Notes under the pieces: model-generated
Seen by the model: only the letters and a program-made list of their open reading frames with translations
What the model was told of the DNA's origin: nothing
Databases searched by the model: none
Position numbers and translations under genes: made by a program
Source of the DNA: Tenericutes bacterium ADurb.Bin087
GTDB lineage: Bacteria > Bacillota_I > Bacilli_A > RFN20 > CAG-826
Length of the DNA: 43,681 bases
NCBI GenBank assembly: GCA_002070905.1
Contig: MWEF01000009.1
Span: 1-43,681 of the forward strand
Direction: 5' to 3'
Shown here: positions 1 through 7,950 of the stretch, piece after piece
Numbering within the stretch: position 1 is the first letter of the stretch
Layout: each line of letters opens with the position of its first letter

Positions 1-1
1 G

Positions 2-19
2 CAACAAGGTACCTTGTTG
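2..19. repeat. 18-bp perfect palindrome at window edge
   Basis: CAACAAGGT followed by ACCTTGTTG is a perfect inverted repeat with no loop. It lies just downstream (minus strand) of the lipoprotein stop at 38. No T-tract follows within the window, so a terminator cannot be claimed. It could be the start of a larger inverted repeat, or a product of a contig end. Confidence 0.5.
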
Positions 20-37
20 TGTATATAATGGTAGGGG

Positions 38-421
38 TTAACAACTCTTATGCAAAAATAAGGGGGAAGGCTCATCCGCAGCGGTAAAGTCTGCTTGGCG
101 ATTGTCTTTGCCAAGTTGGACAACTGCATCCGCAATTGGATTATTATCTAAGTCTGTGACAACCCCTTTGACGACAAAATGAGTATAAACTGGTTCTTCA
201 CTCGAAACCGGGGTTTCACTTGATGCTTCAGAACTAACTGGAGGTTCTTCTGAAGACTCTTCTGTAACTGGGGTTTCACTTGAAACCGGTGGTTCTTCAG
301 TAGTCACACTAGTTACTGGTTTTTCAGAGCTTACTGGTGGCGTTTCACTTGATTGGCCGAAACAGCCACCAAGTAGAAGTGCTAACCCAATAAGTGGAAT
401 TAATAGTTTTCTTTTTTTCAT
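38..421 (-). CDS. Short Ser/Glu/Pro-rich lipoprotein, probably truncated
   Basis: 127-aa predicted lipoprotein. The N-terminus has Lys/Arg, a hydrophobic stretch and a lipobox ending LLGGC (Cys20), so it should be lipid-anchored outside the membrane. Residues about 25-78 are a low-complexity linker built from repeats of PPVSSE, ETPVSSE and similar units. From about 80 it starts what looks like a carboxypeptidase-regulatory-like beta-sandwich (FVVKGVVTDLDNNPIADAVVQL). That domain stops abruptly after about 35 residues and ends in an unrelated-looking tail (PSPLFLHKSC), so a frameshift, a real truncation or an assembly edge is likely. Shine-Dalgarno GAAAGGAA precedes the ATG. It follows the CBM9-like gene by 19 bases and is the last gene of the sugar operon. 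No enzyme function can be given. Confidence 0.7.
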   Translation of the reverse strand: MKKRKLLIPLIGLALLLGGCFGQSSETPPVSSEKPVTSVTTEEPPVSSETPVTEESSEEPPVSSEASSETPVSSEEPVYTHFVVKGVVTDLDNNPIADAVVQLGKDNRQADFTAADEPSPLFLHKSC

Positions 422-440
422 ATCTTATTCCTTTCGTAAG

Positions 441-1274
441 TTATGGCAAGCTATTGTATTGCTCACGTGTCATAATTTGGTTATTAGTTAGGACCATGTA
501 GGCACTTGCTTGTTGCGGATCAATAAAAGTGCCTTCAACGAACCAACCATACCAGTCAAAATTTGTGCCAATTGTATTTCCGCCTGATAAATATCTATCA
601 GGTGCGCCAAGCGAAAAGCCGATGACATCATCCCGTTCCATGTTAATGGCGGAGTAAGGAACCATAATTTCAACGTTAAAGCCAACATCAGTGTCGCCTT
701 CACTATTTATAGTGCCGTTAACAGTAACTTCAAAGTTAACTAACCCGTTCCACGTACCCCACACGTTATCGCTACCAGTTAAGATACGGGTCCTACCATG
801 AACACCGATATTAATTTGGATATCATTACCTTTATTGTTAACTCCGTCATTTTGTGTATCTAAATATAATTCAACCGAATCACTACGGTTAACTGGGTCG
901 CCGTTAGCGAACCCATCAGTTAATAAGTTATTATCAAGGACAGTGAAAAAGGCAAAAAGCGCCTTTTCGCCACGATAAAACTTCAGGCTAGCGGAATTTG
1001 TGTCTTTACGACCAATTGTAACAGTTGGACTTGACCATTCAGGACTATTCCACTCGGTTTCATCCATTACCCCATCGATATTTAATTCTGGGGCTTCAAA
1101 GTTCCCAGGAACATCAAACGGATTTACAGCAGTATCAATTGGTGGCTGTGGCTCTTCCTCTTTGGTAAACACTACTTGATTCGCAGCGCTTAGTAGTGGA
1201 TCTGCCACAACAATACGCCAGCCAGCTAAGACGAGTAAAGTCATTAGTGATAAGATGATTTTAGTTTTCTTCAT
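441..1274 (-). CDS. Secreted CBM9-like carbohydrate-binding protein
   Basis: 277 aa. The N-terminus (MKKTKII plus a hydrophobic run to about residue 24) is a signal peptide or membrane anchor; there is no lipobox Cys. Residues about 60-260 have the pattern of family 9 carbohydrate-binding/DOMON-like modules: an IDGVMDETEW opening, central strands (LFAFFTVLDNNLL), a SDSVELYLDTQND core and a C-terminal VEIMVPYSAI strand. No catalytic domain is visible. It presumably binds a polysaccharide at the cell surface for the neighbouring ABC transporter and glycosidases. AAGGAG sits at good distance before the ATG. The ligand cannot be read from the sequence. Confidence 0.75.
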   Translation of the reverse strand: MKKTKIILSLMTLLVLAGWRIVVADPLLSAANQVVFTKEEEPQPPIDTAVNPFDVPGNFEAPELNIDGVMDETEWNSPEWSSPTVTIGRKDTNSASLKFYRGEKALFAFFTVLDNNLLTDGFANGDPVNRSDSVELYLDTQNDGVNNKGNDIQINIGVHGRTRILTGSDNVWGTWNGLVNFEVTVNGTINSEGDTDVGFNVEIMVPYSAINMERDDVIGFSLGAPDRYLSGGNTIGTNFDWYGWFVEGTFIDPQQASAYMVLTNNQIMTREQYNSLP

Positions 1275-1296
1275 CTACGCTCCTTTCCCGCATGCT

Positions 1297-1452
1297 TTAA
1301 TGTAGCAATGCGGATATTGTTAAAACTATTAAACGCAACTCTGTTGCATTGGCCTTAATTTGCCCAATGATTATATACACTAGTGAAAACATTATTACTA
1401 GTAGGCAAAAGGCGCACCAAATAATTAAGCCAATCCATCGTTTGCGTGTCAT
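1297..1452 (-). CDS. Small putative membrane protein (51 aa)
   Basis: An ORF of 51 codons in the gap between the GH43 and CBM9-like genes. It starts MTRKRW and continues as a strongly hydrophobic segment (residues about 6-29), a short polar stretch (GQIKANATE) and a second hydrophobic tail. A strong AAAGGAGG lies upstream, but about 15 bases from the ATG, which is long. The positive N-terminus followed by one or two membrane segments looks like a genuine small membrane protein in the operon. No family is recognised. The alternative is a chance ORF in a 200-base spacer. Confidence 0.4.
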   Translation of the reverse strand: MTRKRWIGLIIWCAFCLLVIMFSLVYIIIGQIKANATELRLIVLTISALLH

Positions 1453-1474
1453 AAACTTACTTTCTTTCCTCCTT

Positions 1475-3577
1475 TCATGTCTTTTTTAAATTATGTAGCG
1501 GACCAAATTTAACATTTGTTCCTAAACTCGTGTAAAGGCCAATCCCGCCCAAAGCGGCAACATCACTCACTGTTGTTGAAATATATAAAGTGTCGTTAAC
1601 ATAGACATTAAATAATCCGTTATTAAATGTTGCGCGCAGTGTATAAATGACACCAGCATTAATTTCAAATGGGCGATCATAAATTCGTTCTTTACCGTAA
1701 TTAAAACGATCAACAATGAGCAGTGGTCCTTCAAAACCGACAAGATAACCAAGCAGCGGATATCGTGCTTGGAAGTATTTATTAGAATATTGATGGCTAT
1801 TTAAAATAATGCCAAAGACGTCATACGGATTTAGTGCTTCAAGTTTAAATGTCACACTAGCATCAAAACTGCCCATCATTTCTTTGTCTAAATAATACGA
1901 ATCAGTTTCAAGATTAGGCGCCAATTGATGTTTATGATGACTAAAGTTATTTTGGATTGCAAGCGGAACATATTTACTGACATTAATAAATTTATAAATA
2001 ACTTCACCTGCAATCAGTTTGATAACTATTGTGCCTTTTGTGTCAAGTTCATAGTCACCAAGGTAATAAGAAGTATAATCATATTCACTTGCTGTTTTTG
2101 TTAATGTAACAATTTTGTTATTAATTGCTAGCGTTACTTCATCACTAATTTTAGCGTAGATAAATAAGCCATATTTGCCCTTTTCGCCAGCAATATACGT
2201 GTATTTATCTTCTTTAAGTCTCTTTTCGTATATCTCATCAAGCGGACAAAGCGTAAGGTCTGACACCCGCTTAATCATCGTCACATCAAGTATGCCAGGA
2301 ATGACTGTAGGATAATCAAGATTACTAGACCCGCCAGCGTATTTACTAAGCGCCGTGTATTTAAGCGTTCCATAATTTTTAAACCCAATCTTAACATTAC
2401 GCACAACGGGTAATGATGTTATCGGTGCATTATCAATTAATAGTTCCGCGCACGTATCACAATTTACAATACGGACAGTGTGGTCATAACTAAAATCAAA
2501 AGGTAATGCTAGGCGACGGGTAGACACTAGATTGTTTGTCGTTTCTGTAATTATTAATTCGTGAGCGCCAAAATTAACGACATAACGCACATCACTATCT
2601 TCTGTACCGATTAATAGGGAGGTATTAACGCCACAGAACGATGTCTCAAATGTAAATCTAGTGTCAGTTTCCGTCTTTGAGAAAAGGAGACCATCCACTA
2701 ATAGAAAATCTTTTAAGGGGTCAAAAGTCTCAAAAGCGGGACGCTTAGGAACATTAAGTTCAAAATCACTAATGCCAAGATGCACTAAACGACCGGCGAT
2801 ATTTAGCCGGTCAACAAAGAAGCGCCGTGGTTTAAAGCCGGTGTCTATTGCTTCATGTACGTGATACACCGAGTACCATGAATCAAGATCAGGACCAAGC
2901 ACATTTGAATTATGGCCAAAAGCAGTGTAACCCGCCATCGTACTAATAATAAGTGGGTTGCTAGGACTTGCTTTAAAGTCGCGATCAAAACGCTTACTAA
3001 CAGCGCACGCAATTCGATAACCCTTGGATATTAAATTATTACCACAATAAGTTAAGTAATAATAACCATCTTTATAAAAGAGTCCAGGACCTTCAGTCCA
3101 TGCATTTAAATATGTATCTAAATTGCGGCGATTAGTAAGTTTACCTTCTTCACTAACATCAAGCAAGGCAATTCCGTGATGATCAGCGCGCAATAAATGC
3201 AATTTAGCGTCACTACCAACGAAGAAACTACCATCAATCATTGAACCAAGATTAGTGGTTAATCTAGTGTAAGGTCCTTCTGGTTTAAGGCTTGTATAAA
3301 TATAGTGACCATTACCATCTGGGGAAGTAACTAAGTAAAACTTATTGTAAGCATAAATAATTTCAGGCGCGTAAGCAGCGGTAAGTAACGGCTCCTCTGC
3401 CGCCTTACCAACATAGTCCCAATTTACTAAATCACGACTTTTATAACAGCGAATGTGTGACTCGTGGCGCGGAGTGGACACAAATAAGTAATATAACCCT
3501 TGATAACGAAAGACAAACGGATCTCCGTAATGTGCATGCGGATGTTTTTTCGCTACTAATGGGTTTTTATATGTCAT
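1475..3577 (-). CDS. GH43-type glycoside hydrolase with C-terminal ConA-like domain
   Basis: 700-aa predicted arabinofuranosidase/xylosidase-type enzyme. Residues about 5-290 form the five-bladed propeller of GH43. The three expected acidic residues are visible: D19 in YGDPF (base), D115 in MIDGSFF (pKa modulator) and E162 in WTEGPG (acid). A long middle region is followed, from about residue 560, by a beta-sandwich resembling DUF1080/LamG-type domains (MMGSFDASVTFKL ... GGIGLYTS). There is no signal peptide, so it should act in the cytoplasm on imported oligosaccharides. It starts two bases after the MalG-type permease gene and has AAGGAG before its ATG. The exact substrate within GH43 is not readable. 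Confidence 0.87.
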   Translation of the reverse strand: MTYKNPLVAKKHPHAHYGDPFVFRYQGLYYLFVSTPRHESHIRCYKSRDLVNWDYVGKAAEEPLLTAAYAPEIIYAYNKFYLVTSPDGNGHYIYTSLKPEGPYTRLTTNLGSMIDGSFFVGSDAKLHLLRADHHGIALLDVSEEGKLTNRRNLDTYLNAWTEGPGLFYKDGYYYLTYCGNNLISKGYRIACAVSKRFDRDFKASPSNPLIISTMAGYTAFGHNSNVLGPDLDSWYSVYHVHEAIDTGFKPRRFFVDRLNIAGRLVHLGISDFELNVPKRPAFETFDPLKDFLLVDGLLFSKTETDTRFTFETSFCGVNTSLLIGTEDSDVRYVVNFGAHELIITETTNNLVSTRRLALPFDFSYDHTVRIVNCDTCAELLIDNAPITSLPVVRNVKIGFKNYGTLKYTALSKYAGGSSNLDYPTVIPGILDVTMIKRVSDLTLCPLDEIYEKRLKEDKYTYIAGEKGKYGLFIYAKISDEVTLAINNKIVTLTKTASEYDYTSYYLGDYELDTKGTIVIKLIAGEVIYKFINVSKYVPLAIQNNFSHHKHQLAPNLETDSYYLDKEMMGSFDASVTFKLEALNPYDVFGIILNSHQYSNKYFQARYPLLGYLVGFEGPLLIVDRFNYGKERIYDRPFEINAGVIYTLRATFNNGLFNVYVNDTLYISTTVSDVAALGGIGLYTSLGTNVKFGPLHNLKKT

Positions 3578-3579
3578 AG

Positions 3580-4518
3580 TTACTCCTTAATGCCACTAAG
3601 TGCCACGGATTGAACAAACATATTGCGGAAGATTAAGAACACAATAATCATCGGAATACTTGCAAGGAAGGAACCCGCCATAATCCACGGAATATTAGTG
3701 CCCGTCCCATAACTTGAGTTGAGCGAAGTAAGCGCAACTTGTAAAGTCCACACTTTGGGATTAGTTAAGTAAATAGAAGGGGCGAAGAAGTCATTCCAAA
3801 TGCCCACAAACCAAAAGATAACTTGCGCCGCAATTGCTGGTTTAGTAAGTGGCAGCGCAATTTGCCAATACATCCTAAAGTAACTTGCCCCATCAATTTT
3901 TGCTGATTCAAGTAAACTATCAGGAATCGAACCTTTCATAGCCGTAATAAGGAAGAAAGTCATTCCGATATTACCGAATAATCCAGGAATAATAAGTGGT
4001 AAAAGCGGCCATGGCCACGGGTTCGACATATCAACTTTGAAGAAGTTAATTAAGAATAAGTATGCGCGATATTGCGGGAGCATAACAGCCGCGTAAGGCA
4101 CCATCATTGAACTCATAAGGATGAGTAATTTAAGCCGACGATGACGCATTTTAAGTTTCGCAAACGCAAAAGCCGCTAAGGTACTTGAAAAGGTACCCAT
4201 TAACACAACGGTAATTTCAATAAATAATGTATTGCCGATTGAAGGCAAGAAATTAACTGCTGGCGAATTAATTAAATCACGAAATACACCCCAGTTTGGT
4301 TTAGCGGGCCATAAAATTAATTGCACACTATTTGCTTCGGCAATTGTTTTTAACGCTGTTGAGACCATCCAAAAATAAGGGAATAACATTGTTAATGCAC
4401 CAAGTATTACGAAAATTGTAGCGATGATAAAAGCAACTTTTTCGCCTTTGCTCCGTTTGTGCCAATTTGAATTACGGCGCTGAACTTTGACAGGTTTAAT
4501 AGCCATTTCCATACTCAT
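3580..4518 (-). CDS. Sugar ABC transporter permease, MalG type (CUT1)
   Basis: 312-aa inner-membrane permease. It has a cytoplasmic basic N-terminus, six predicted membrane spans and the ABC-permease EAA loop (LLESAKIDGAS followed by IALPLTKP), which docks the ATPase. It is the second permease of a CUT1 oligosaccharide importer, overlapping the MalF-type gene by four bases (ATGA) and followed two bases later by GH43. No ATPase gene is present in this locus. CUT1 systems often share one MsmK-like ATPase encoded elsewhere, so that is expected here by inference. The AAGG of the leader lies about 10 bases before the ATG. Confidence 0.93.
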   Translation of the reverse strand: MSMEMAIKPVKVQRRNSNWHKRSKGEKVAFIIATIFVILGALTMLFPYFWMVSTALKTIAEANSVQLILWPAKPNWGVFRDLINSPAVNFLPSIGNTLFIEITVVLMGTFSSTLAAFAFAKLKMRHRRLKLLILMSSMMVPYAAVMLPQYRAYLFLINFFKVDMSNPWPWPLLPLIIPGLFGNIGMTFFLITAMKGSIPDSLLESAKIDGASYFRMYWQIALPLTKPAIAAQVIFWFVGIWNDFFAPSIYLTNPKVWTLQVALTSLNSSYGTGTNIPWIMAGSFLASIPMIIVFLIFRNMFVQSVALSGIKE

Positions 4519-5417
4519 GCGTCTAACACCTTCGTTTTACGGAATTGAATGATTGTAATAATAATGATGAATGTTGCAAGCAAGAAACTAGCAGCGCTTG
4601 CTAAACCATACTTGCTCATATAAATGCCGCGTTCCCAAATATACCATACAATTGTGCGTGCGCCTTTTTGTCCGTTAGCGAATATTTGTGCTTCGGCAAA
4701 GCTTTGCAGCCCACCGATGATCGCGGTCACGACTAAGTAAAATGTCGTTGGACTAAGGAGCGGGATTGTAATATGGATAAATTGTTGCCATTTTGAGGCG
4801 CCGTCAACACTAGCAGCTTCATAATACTCAAGCGGAATGTTATTTAACCCCGCTAAATATAAAATCATCGTGACCCCTAAAGATGACCAGACACCTTTAA
4901 TCCATAAGGCAATTTTAATAAACCAAAAGTCCACACCAATCCAGTCAATCTTAAGCCCAAAGAAACTGTTGATAAACCCAACCTCAGCGTTAAATATATA
5001 ACGCCATACAATATTAACCGCGACGGCACTAGTAATTGCTGGTAAGTAATAGAGGAGTGATAAAAGCCGACTCCCTTTAGCGAGATTGCGTAAATATACC
5101 GCTAGGAGAAGACCAAGCGTAATTCCAACAGGAATGGACGCCATTAAAAGGACAGTATTAAGGGCAGCATCCCGAAAGTTTTTGTCTTTAAGTAACGTTT
5201 TATAGTTTTCAAACCATATCCATCTTGTTTCTTGACGGACAGGGTTAAAGTTTGTAAATGATTGATAAAAACCAAACCCAAAACTAGCGAGTGTGAAGAT
5301 GAAAAAGCCAATCATCGGCAGTAAGATAAAGAGATTAGCAACTCTTTCTTCGCGCCGAGTGAAATTGCTTTTCCGTTGCGCAGCAGTTAAGGTTGTTGTT
5401 TTATCATTTTTAATCAT
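4515..5417 (-). CDS. Sugar ABC transporter permease, MalF type (CUT1)
   Basis: About 300 aa with six membrane spans and the EAA motif YYEAASVDGAS with ITIPLLSP. It is the first permease of the CUT1 importer and partner of the MalG-type gene, with which it overlaps by ATGA. It starts 11 bases after the binding-protein stop. I chose ATG at 5417 over GTG at 5423 because TAGGTG precedes the ATG, although the spacing is short. Together with the binding lipoprotein it should import oligosaccharides cut by GH43 and GH2. Confidence 0.92.
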   Translation of the reverse strand: MIKNDKTTTLTAAQRKSNFTRREERVANLFILLPMIGFFIFTLASFGFGFYQSFTNFNPVRQETRWIWFENYKTLLKDKNFRDAALNTVLLMASIPVGITLGLLLAVYLRNLAKGSRLLSLLYYLPAITSAVAVNIVWRYIFNAEVGFINSFFGLKIDWIGVDFWFIKIALWIKGVWSSLGVTMILYLAGLNNIPLEYYEAASVDGASKWQQFIHITIPLLSPTTFYLVVTAIIGGLQSFAEAQIFANGQKGARTIVWYIWERGIYMSKYGLASAASFLLATFIIIITIIQFRKTKVLDA

Positions 5418-5428
5418 AAACACCTAAA

Positions 5429-6811
5429 TCAATATAAATAAGAAGCATTCTCATCAAGATCATCTTGGAATGAAGAGGCATATTCTTGCATAAATTGCTG
5501 GGCTGTTTTGACGCCAGAGAAGACTGGTTCAAGAGAGTCTTCAAAGTCTAAAATAGCGGTATTATCATATAAATAATAACGGGACCGGTTTTTGCCGGCG
5601 ATTGATTCGGTTTGATTAACAGTATCAATAAATAACTGTTTATTTTCGGGTAGTAAGGTGCGCCCTTCTAAACCGATATTATTAACCCAATCGTTTTCCG
5701 CGATAGCTTTAACGTTTGGCATTGCTTGTCCAAGTTTATAGTTAAGGCGCGCTGATTCTTCATTAAACGTTAAATATTTTGCTAAACGCATCGCTGCTTC
5801 GATTTGGCGGGAGTTTTTAGAAACAGCATAACCGACAGAACCAACCCAACTTGTTGATTTAGCTCCAGCAGCGGGTCCAACTGGTGTCGGGATAACATCA
5901 AAATCAAATGTAACTTGATTCCAGAACGCTTTTAAGTCCCAAGCGCCCATCCAGGCGAAGACGGCACCGCTATTTAAGAAACGTTGATAAGCATTCATTG
6001 AGTTTTGTTGACTTGGTGAAGGCATCACGCCATCCACTAAATGAAGATCAGCAATAAACTGAATCGCGTTCACAAAGTTTGGATCAGTAATCCGTTGCTG
6101 TCTAACAGTGGAATCCCAGTAGTCTGCATTATTAGAATAAATTGCGTGCATCATTTCATATGAACCAATACCAAACACATTTTCCTTTTTAATTGCTTTT
6201 AAATAATTTCTAAAAGCGGCCCATGTCATCGGGACGTTTGGGTCTGGCAAGCCAATTGTTAAACCTTTTTCAGTAATAATTTGTTGTAACAATGTTTTGT
6301 TATAGACAAGGAGATAAGGCCCTAAGTCTTTTGGTAAAGCAAATAAAGGACCTGTTCCTAAAGTAGTAGTGCTACGATCATAACGATACATATCAGTTGA
6401 TAATTTCCACACTGAATCAAGTTCAGCCTGAGTCACATCGTTACTCATATCGTATAGTCTTCCGCTATCAGCCCATGCCATAAATTCATAGTCAGGCATA
6501 TAGAAGACATCGGGCAAAGAAGAACCACGATTACGTAACGTTGTCATATAGCCAGAAGCATCTGTCGCACTATAAATAACTCTTACATCAGGGTTTTCAG
6601 CCATAAAAGCGTCGACTAAAGTTTGGAAGTTTTCTTGTTCTTCCGCGCTTCCCCAGCCAAAGAATTCAATGGTACTTGATCCTTGTTGGGAAGTTTGTCC
6701 TCCTCCGCTATTAGATCCTCCGCCAGGCAAAGAATCATTATTAGTTGTTCCACAACTCACTAACACAAAAAGAAGCGTTAGCGCAAAAGGTGCGATTATT
6801 TTTTTCTTCAT
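5429..6811 (-). CDS. Extracellular sugar-binding lipoprotein of ABC transporter
   Basis: 460-aa solute-binding protein of the family-1 type (MalE-like). Signal peptide MKKKIIAPFALTLLF ends at lipobox LVSC (Cys20), followed by a Gly/Ser/Gln-rich linker (about 25-46) and then a two-lobed binding fold starting IEFFGWGSAEE. Hallmarks include DVFYMPDYEFMAWADSGRL, GTGPLFALPKD and GAVFAWMGAWDL. It is anchored to the outer face of the membrane and delivers oligosaccharide to the two permeases. It is the first gene of the minus-strand operon, behind a near-perfect promoter, with AAGGAG 9 bases before the ATG. The sugar is unknown. GH43 and GH2 nearby suggest plant- or host-derived beta-linked or arabinosyl oligosaccharides. 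Confidence 0.93.
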   Translation of the reverse strand: MKKKIIAPFALTLLFVLVSCGTTNNDSLPGGGSNSGGGQTSQQGSSTIEFFGWGSAEEQENFQTLVDAFMAENPDVRVIYSATDASGYMTTLRNRGSSLPDVFYMPDYEFMAWADSGRLYDMSNDVTQAELDSVWKLSTDMYRYDRSTTTLGTGPLFALPKDLGPYLLVYNKTLLQQIITEKGLTIGLPDPNVPMTWAAFRNYLKAIKKENVFGIGSYEMMHAIYSNNADYWDSTVRQQRITDPNFVNAIQFIADLHLVDGVMPSPSQQNSMNAYQRFLNSGAVFAWMGAWDLKAFWNQVTFDFDVIPTPVGPAAGAKSTSWVGSVGYAVSKNSRQIEAAMRLAKYLTFNEESARLNYKLGQAMPNVKAIAENDWVNNIGLEGRTLLPENKQLFIDTVNQTESIAGKNRSRYYLYDNTAILDFEDSLEPVFSGVKTAQQFMQEYASSFQDDLDENASYLY

Positions 6812-6881
6812 GTTTTTTCTCTCCTTCGGTTATTTGTTTCGGAAAACAAAACAAAACTACGAGATTTCTATTTACACTTTC

Positions 6882-6909
6882 ATTATAAGTTATGAAATTA
6901 TAATGTCAA
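6882..6909 (-). promoter_or_regulatory. Consensus promoter of the sugar ABC/GH43 operon
   Basis: On the minus strand, TTGACA (6904-6909) is separated by 16 bases from TATAAT (6882-6887). Both hexamers are perfect. Transcription should start near 6875, giving a leader of about 65 bases before the binding-protein ATG. A strong promoter of this kind usually needs repression, which fits the divergent ArsR-type regulator. Confidence 0.8.
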
Positions 6910-6934
6910 AGGCAAATTATCACTTTTTTAAATT

Positions 6935-6946
6935 TTAATATATTAA
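6935..6946. promoter_or_regulatory. Possible operator palindrome in divergent control region
   Basis: TTAATATATTAA is a perfect 12-bp palindrome between the two divergent promoters, 26 bases upstream of the minus-strand -35 box. Winged-helix ArsR-type dimers bind AT-rich palindromes, and the neighbouring gene encodes one. The region is very AT-rich, so chance is a real alternative. Confidence 0.3.
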
Positions 6947-6968
6947 TTCAACTTTATTCGAATTTTAA

Positions 6969-6997
6969 TTGCTTAATTTTTGGAAGTGATATATAGT
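6969..6997 (+). promoter_or_regulatory. Promoter of the regulator gene, leaderless layout
   Basis: TTGCTT (6969-6974), 17 bases, TATAGT (6992-6997), then exactly six bases to ATG at 7004. With normal -10 to +1 spacing, transcription would begin at the A of the start codon. No Shine-Dalgarno lies at usable distance from this ATG. Confidence 0.6.
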
Positions 6998-7003
6998 AAA
7001 ATT

Positions 7004-7933
7004 ATGAGAAAATTTACTTACACTCTCGATAATGACGACAAGCTTGAAAAAGTAGGAAATGCCATCGCAAATCCAATAAGAAGAAGGATTTTACGGTTTA
7101 TTCATGGCAAGTCATATTCACTTTTAGAACTAGCAACTGAAATGAATATGCCCGTTTCGACAACATCATTCCATGTGAAGATTTTGCGAGAAGCGGGATT
7201 AATTAAAATGATTCCTAGTCCTTCAAAAAAGGGTAATGAAAAGAACATTTCTTTTGATTGTGAATCAGTTCACATCTTCTTTAGCGGCGGCACAAATGTC
7301 GATCGCTATAACAAAGTTATAGATATTCCGTTAGGTAGTTTCACGGAATATAAGATTACACCGCCATGTGGAATCTGTACACGTGAAGCGATGATTCCGC
7401 CTCTAGATGATATTCGTGTTTTTGATCACCCTAATCGGTTAAACGCGCAATTAATTTCCTTTTATAAGGGCTATATTACTTATCCAATCCCAATTGAAAA
7501 TGAAGAAGCGGCCACAATTACATCGATAACTATTTCGCTTGAAATATGTTCTGAATGTCCTAATTACAACAATACTTGGAAAAGCAATATTACCTTTTAT
7601 TTAGATGATATTGAACTTGCGACATATTTATCGCTTGGCGATTATGGTGGGCGACGAGGATTATTAACACCATCATTTTGGGGCAACAATTCAACACAAT
7701 ACGGAATGCTTGTCAATTTAAAAATTGATGATTCAGGAACTTATCTTGATGGTGTGCGGGTCGGAGAAACAACAGTAAAAGACTTAAATCTAGCAGGGAA
7801 ATATTTAACAAAACTAAAAATAGCGGTTAAAGATGACGCTAAATATGTTGGTGGGATAAATATATTTGGTAGATACTTTGGTGACTACAAACAAAATATT
7901 GTTGCCCAAATAGCATATGAAAAACAAATTTAA
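7004..7933 (+). CDS. ArsR-type winged-helix regulator with C-terminal effector domain
   Basis: 309 aa from ATG 7004. A TTG 24 bases earlier in the same frame is possible but has no ribosome site and lies in the promoter. Residues about 15-70 are a winged HTH of the ArsR/SmtB kind (NPIRRRILRFIHG, LLELATEMNMPVSTTSFHVKILREAGLI). The remaining 230 residues are mainly beta-strand, with two CxxC pairs (C122/C125 and C182/C185) that could bind a metal or form a structural site. It is followed after 17 bases by GH2 and diverges from the sugar operon, so it probably controls both, perhaps sensing the imported sugar through the C-terminal domain. The effector is unknown. Confidence 0.8.
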   Translation: MRKFTYTLDNDDKLEKVGNAIANPIRRRILRFIHGKSYSLLELATEMNMPVSTTSFHVKILREAGLIKMIPSPSKKGNEKNISFDCESVHIFFSGGTNVDRYNKVIDIPLGSFTEYKITPPCGICTREAMIPPLDDIRVFDHPNRLNAQLISFYKGYITYPIPIENEEAATITSITISLEICSECPNYNNTWKSNITFYLDDIELATYLSLGDYGGRRGLLTPSFWGNNSTQYGMLVNLKIDDSGTYLDGVRVGETTVKDLNLAGKYLTKLKIAVKDDAKYVGGINIFGRYFGDYKQNIVAQIAYEKQI

Positions 7934-7950
7934 ATAATAAGGAGTTTGTT

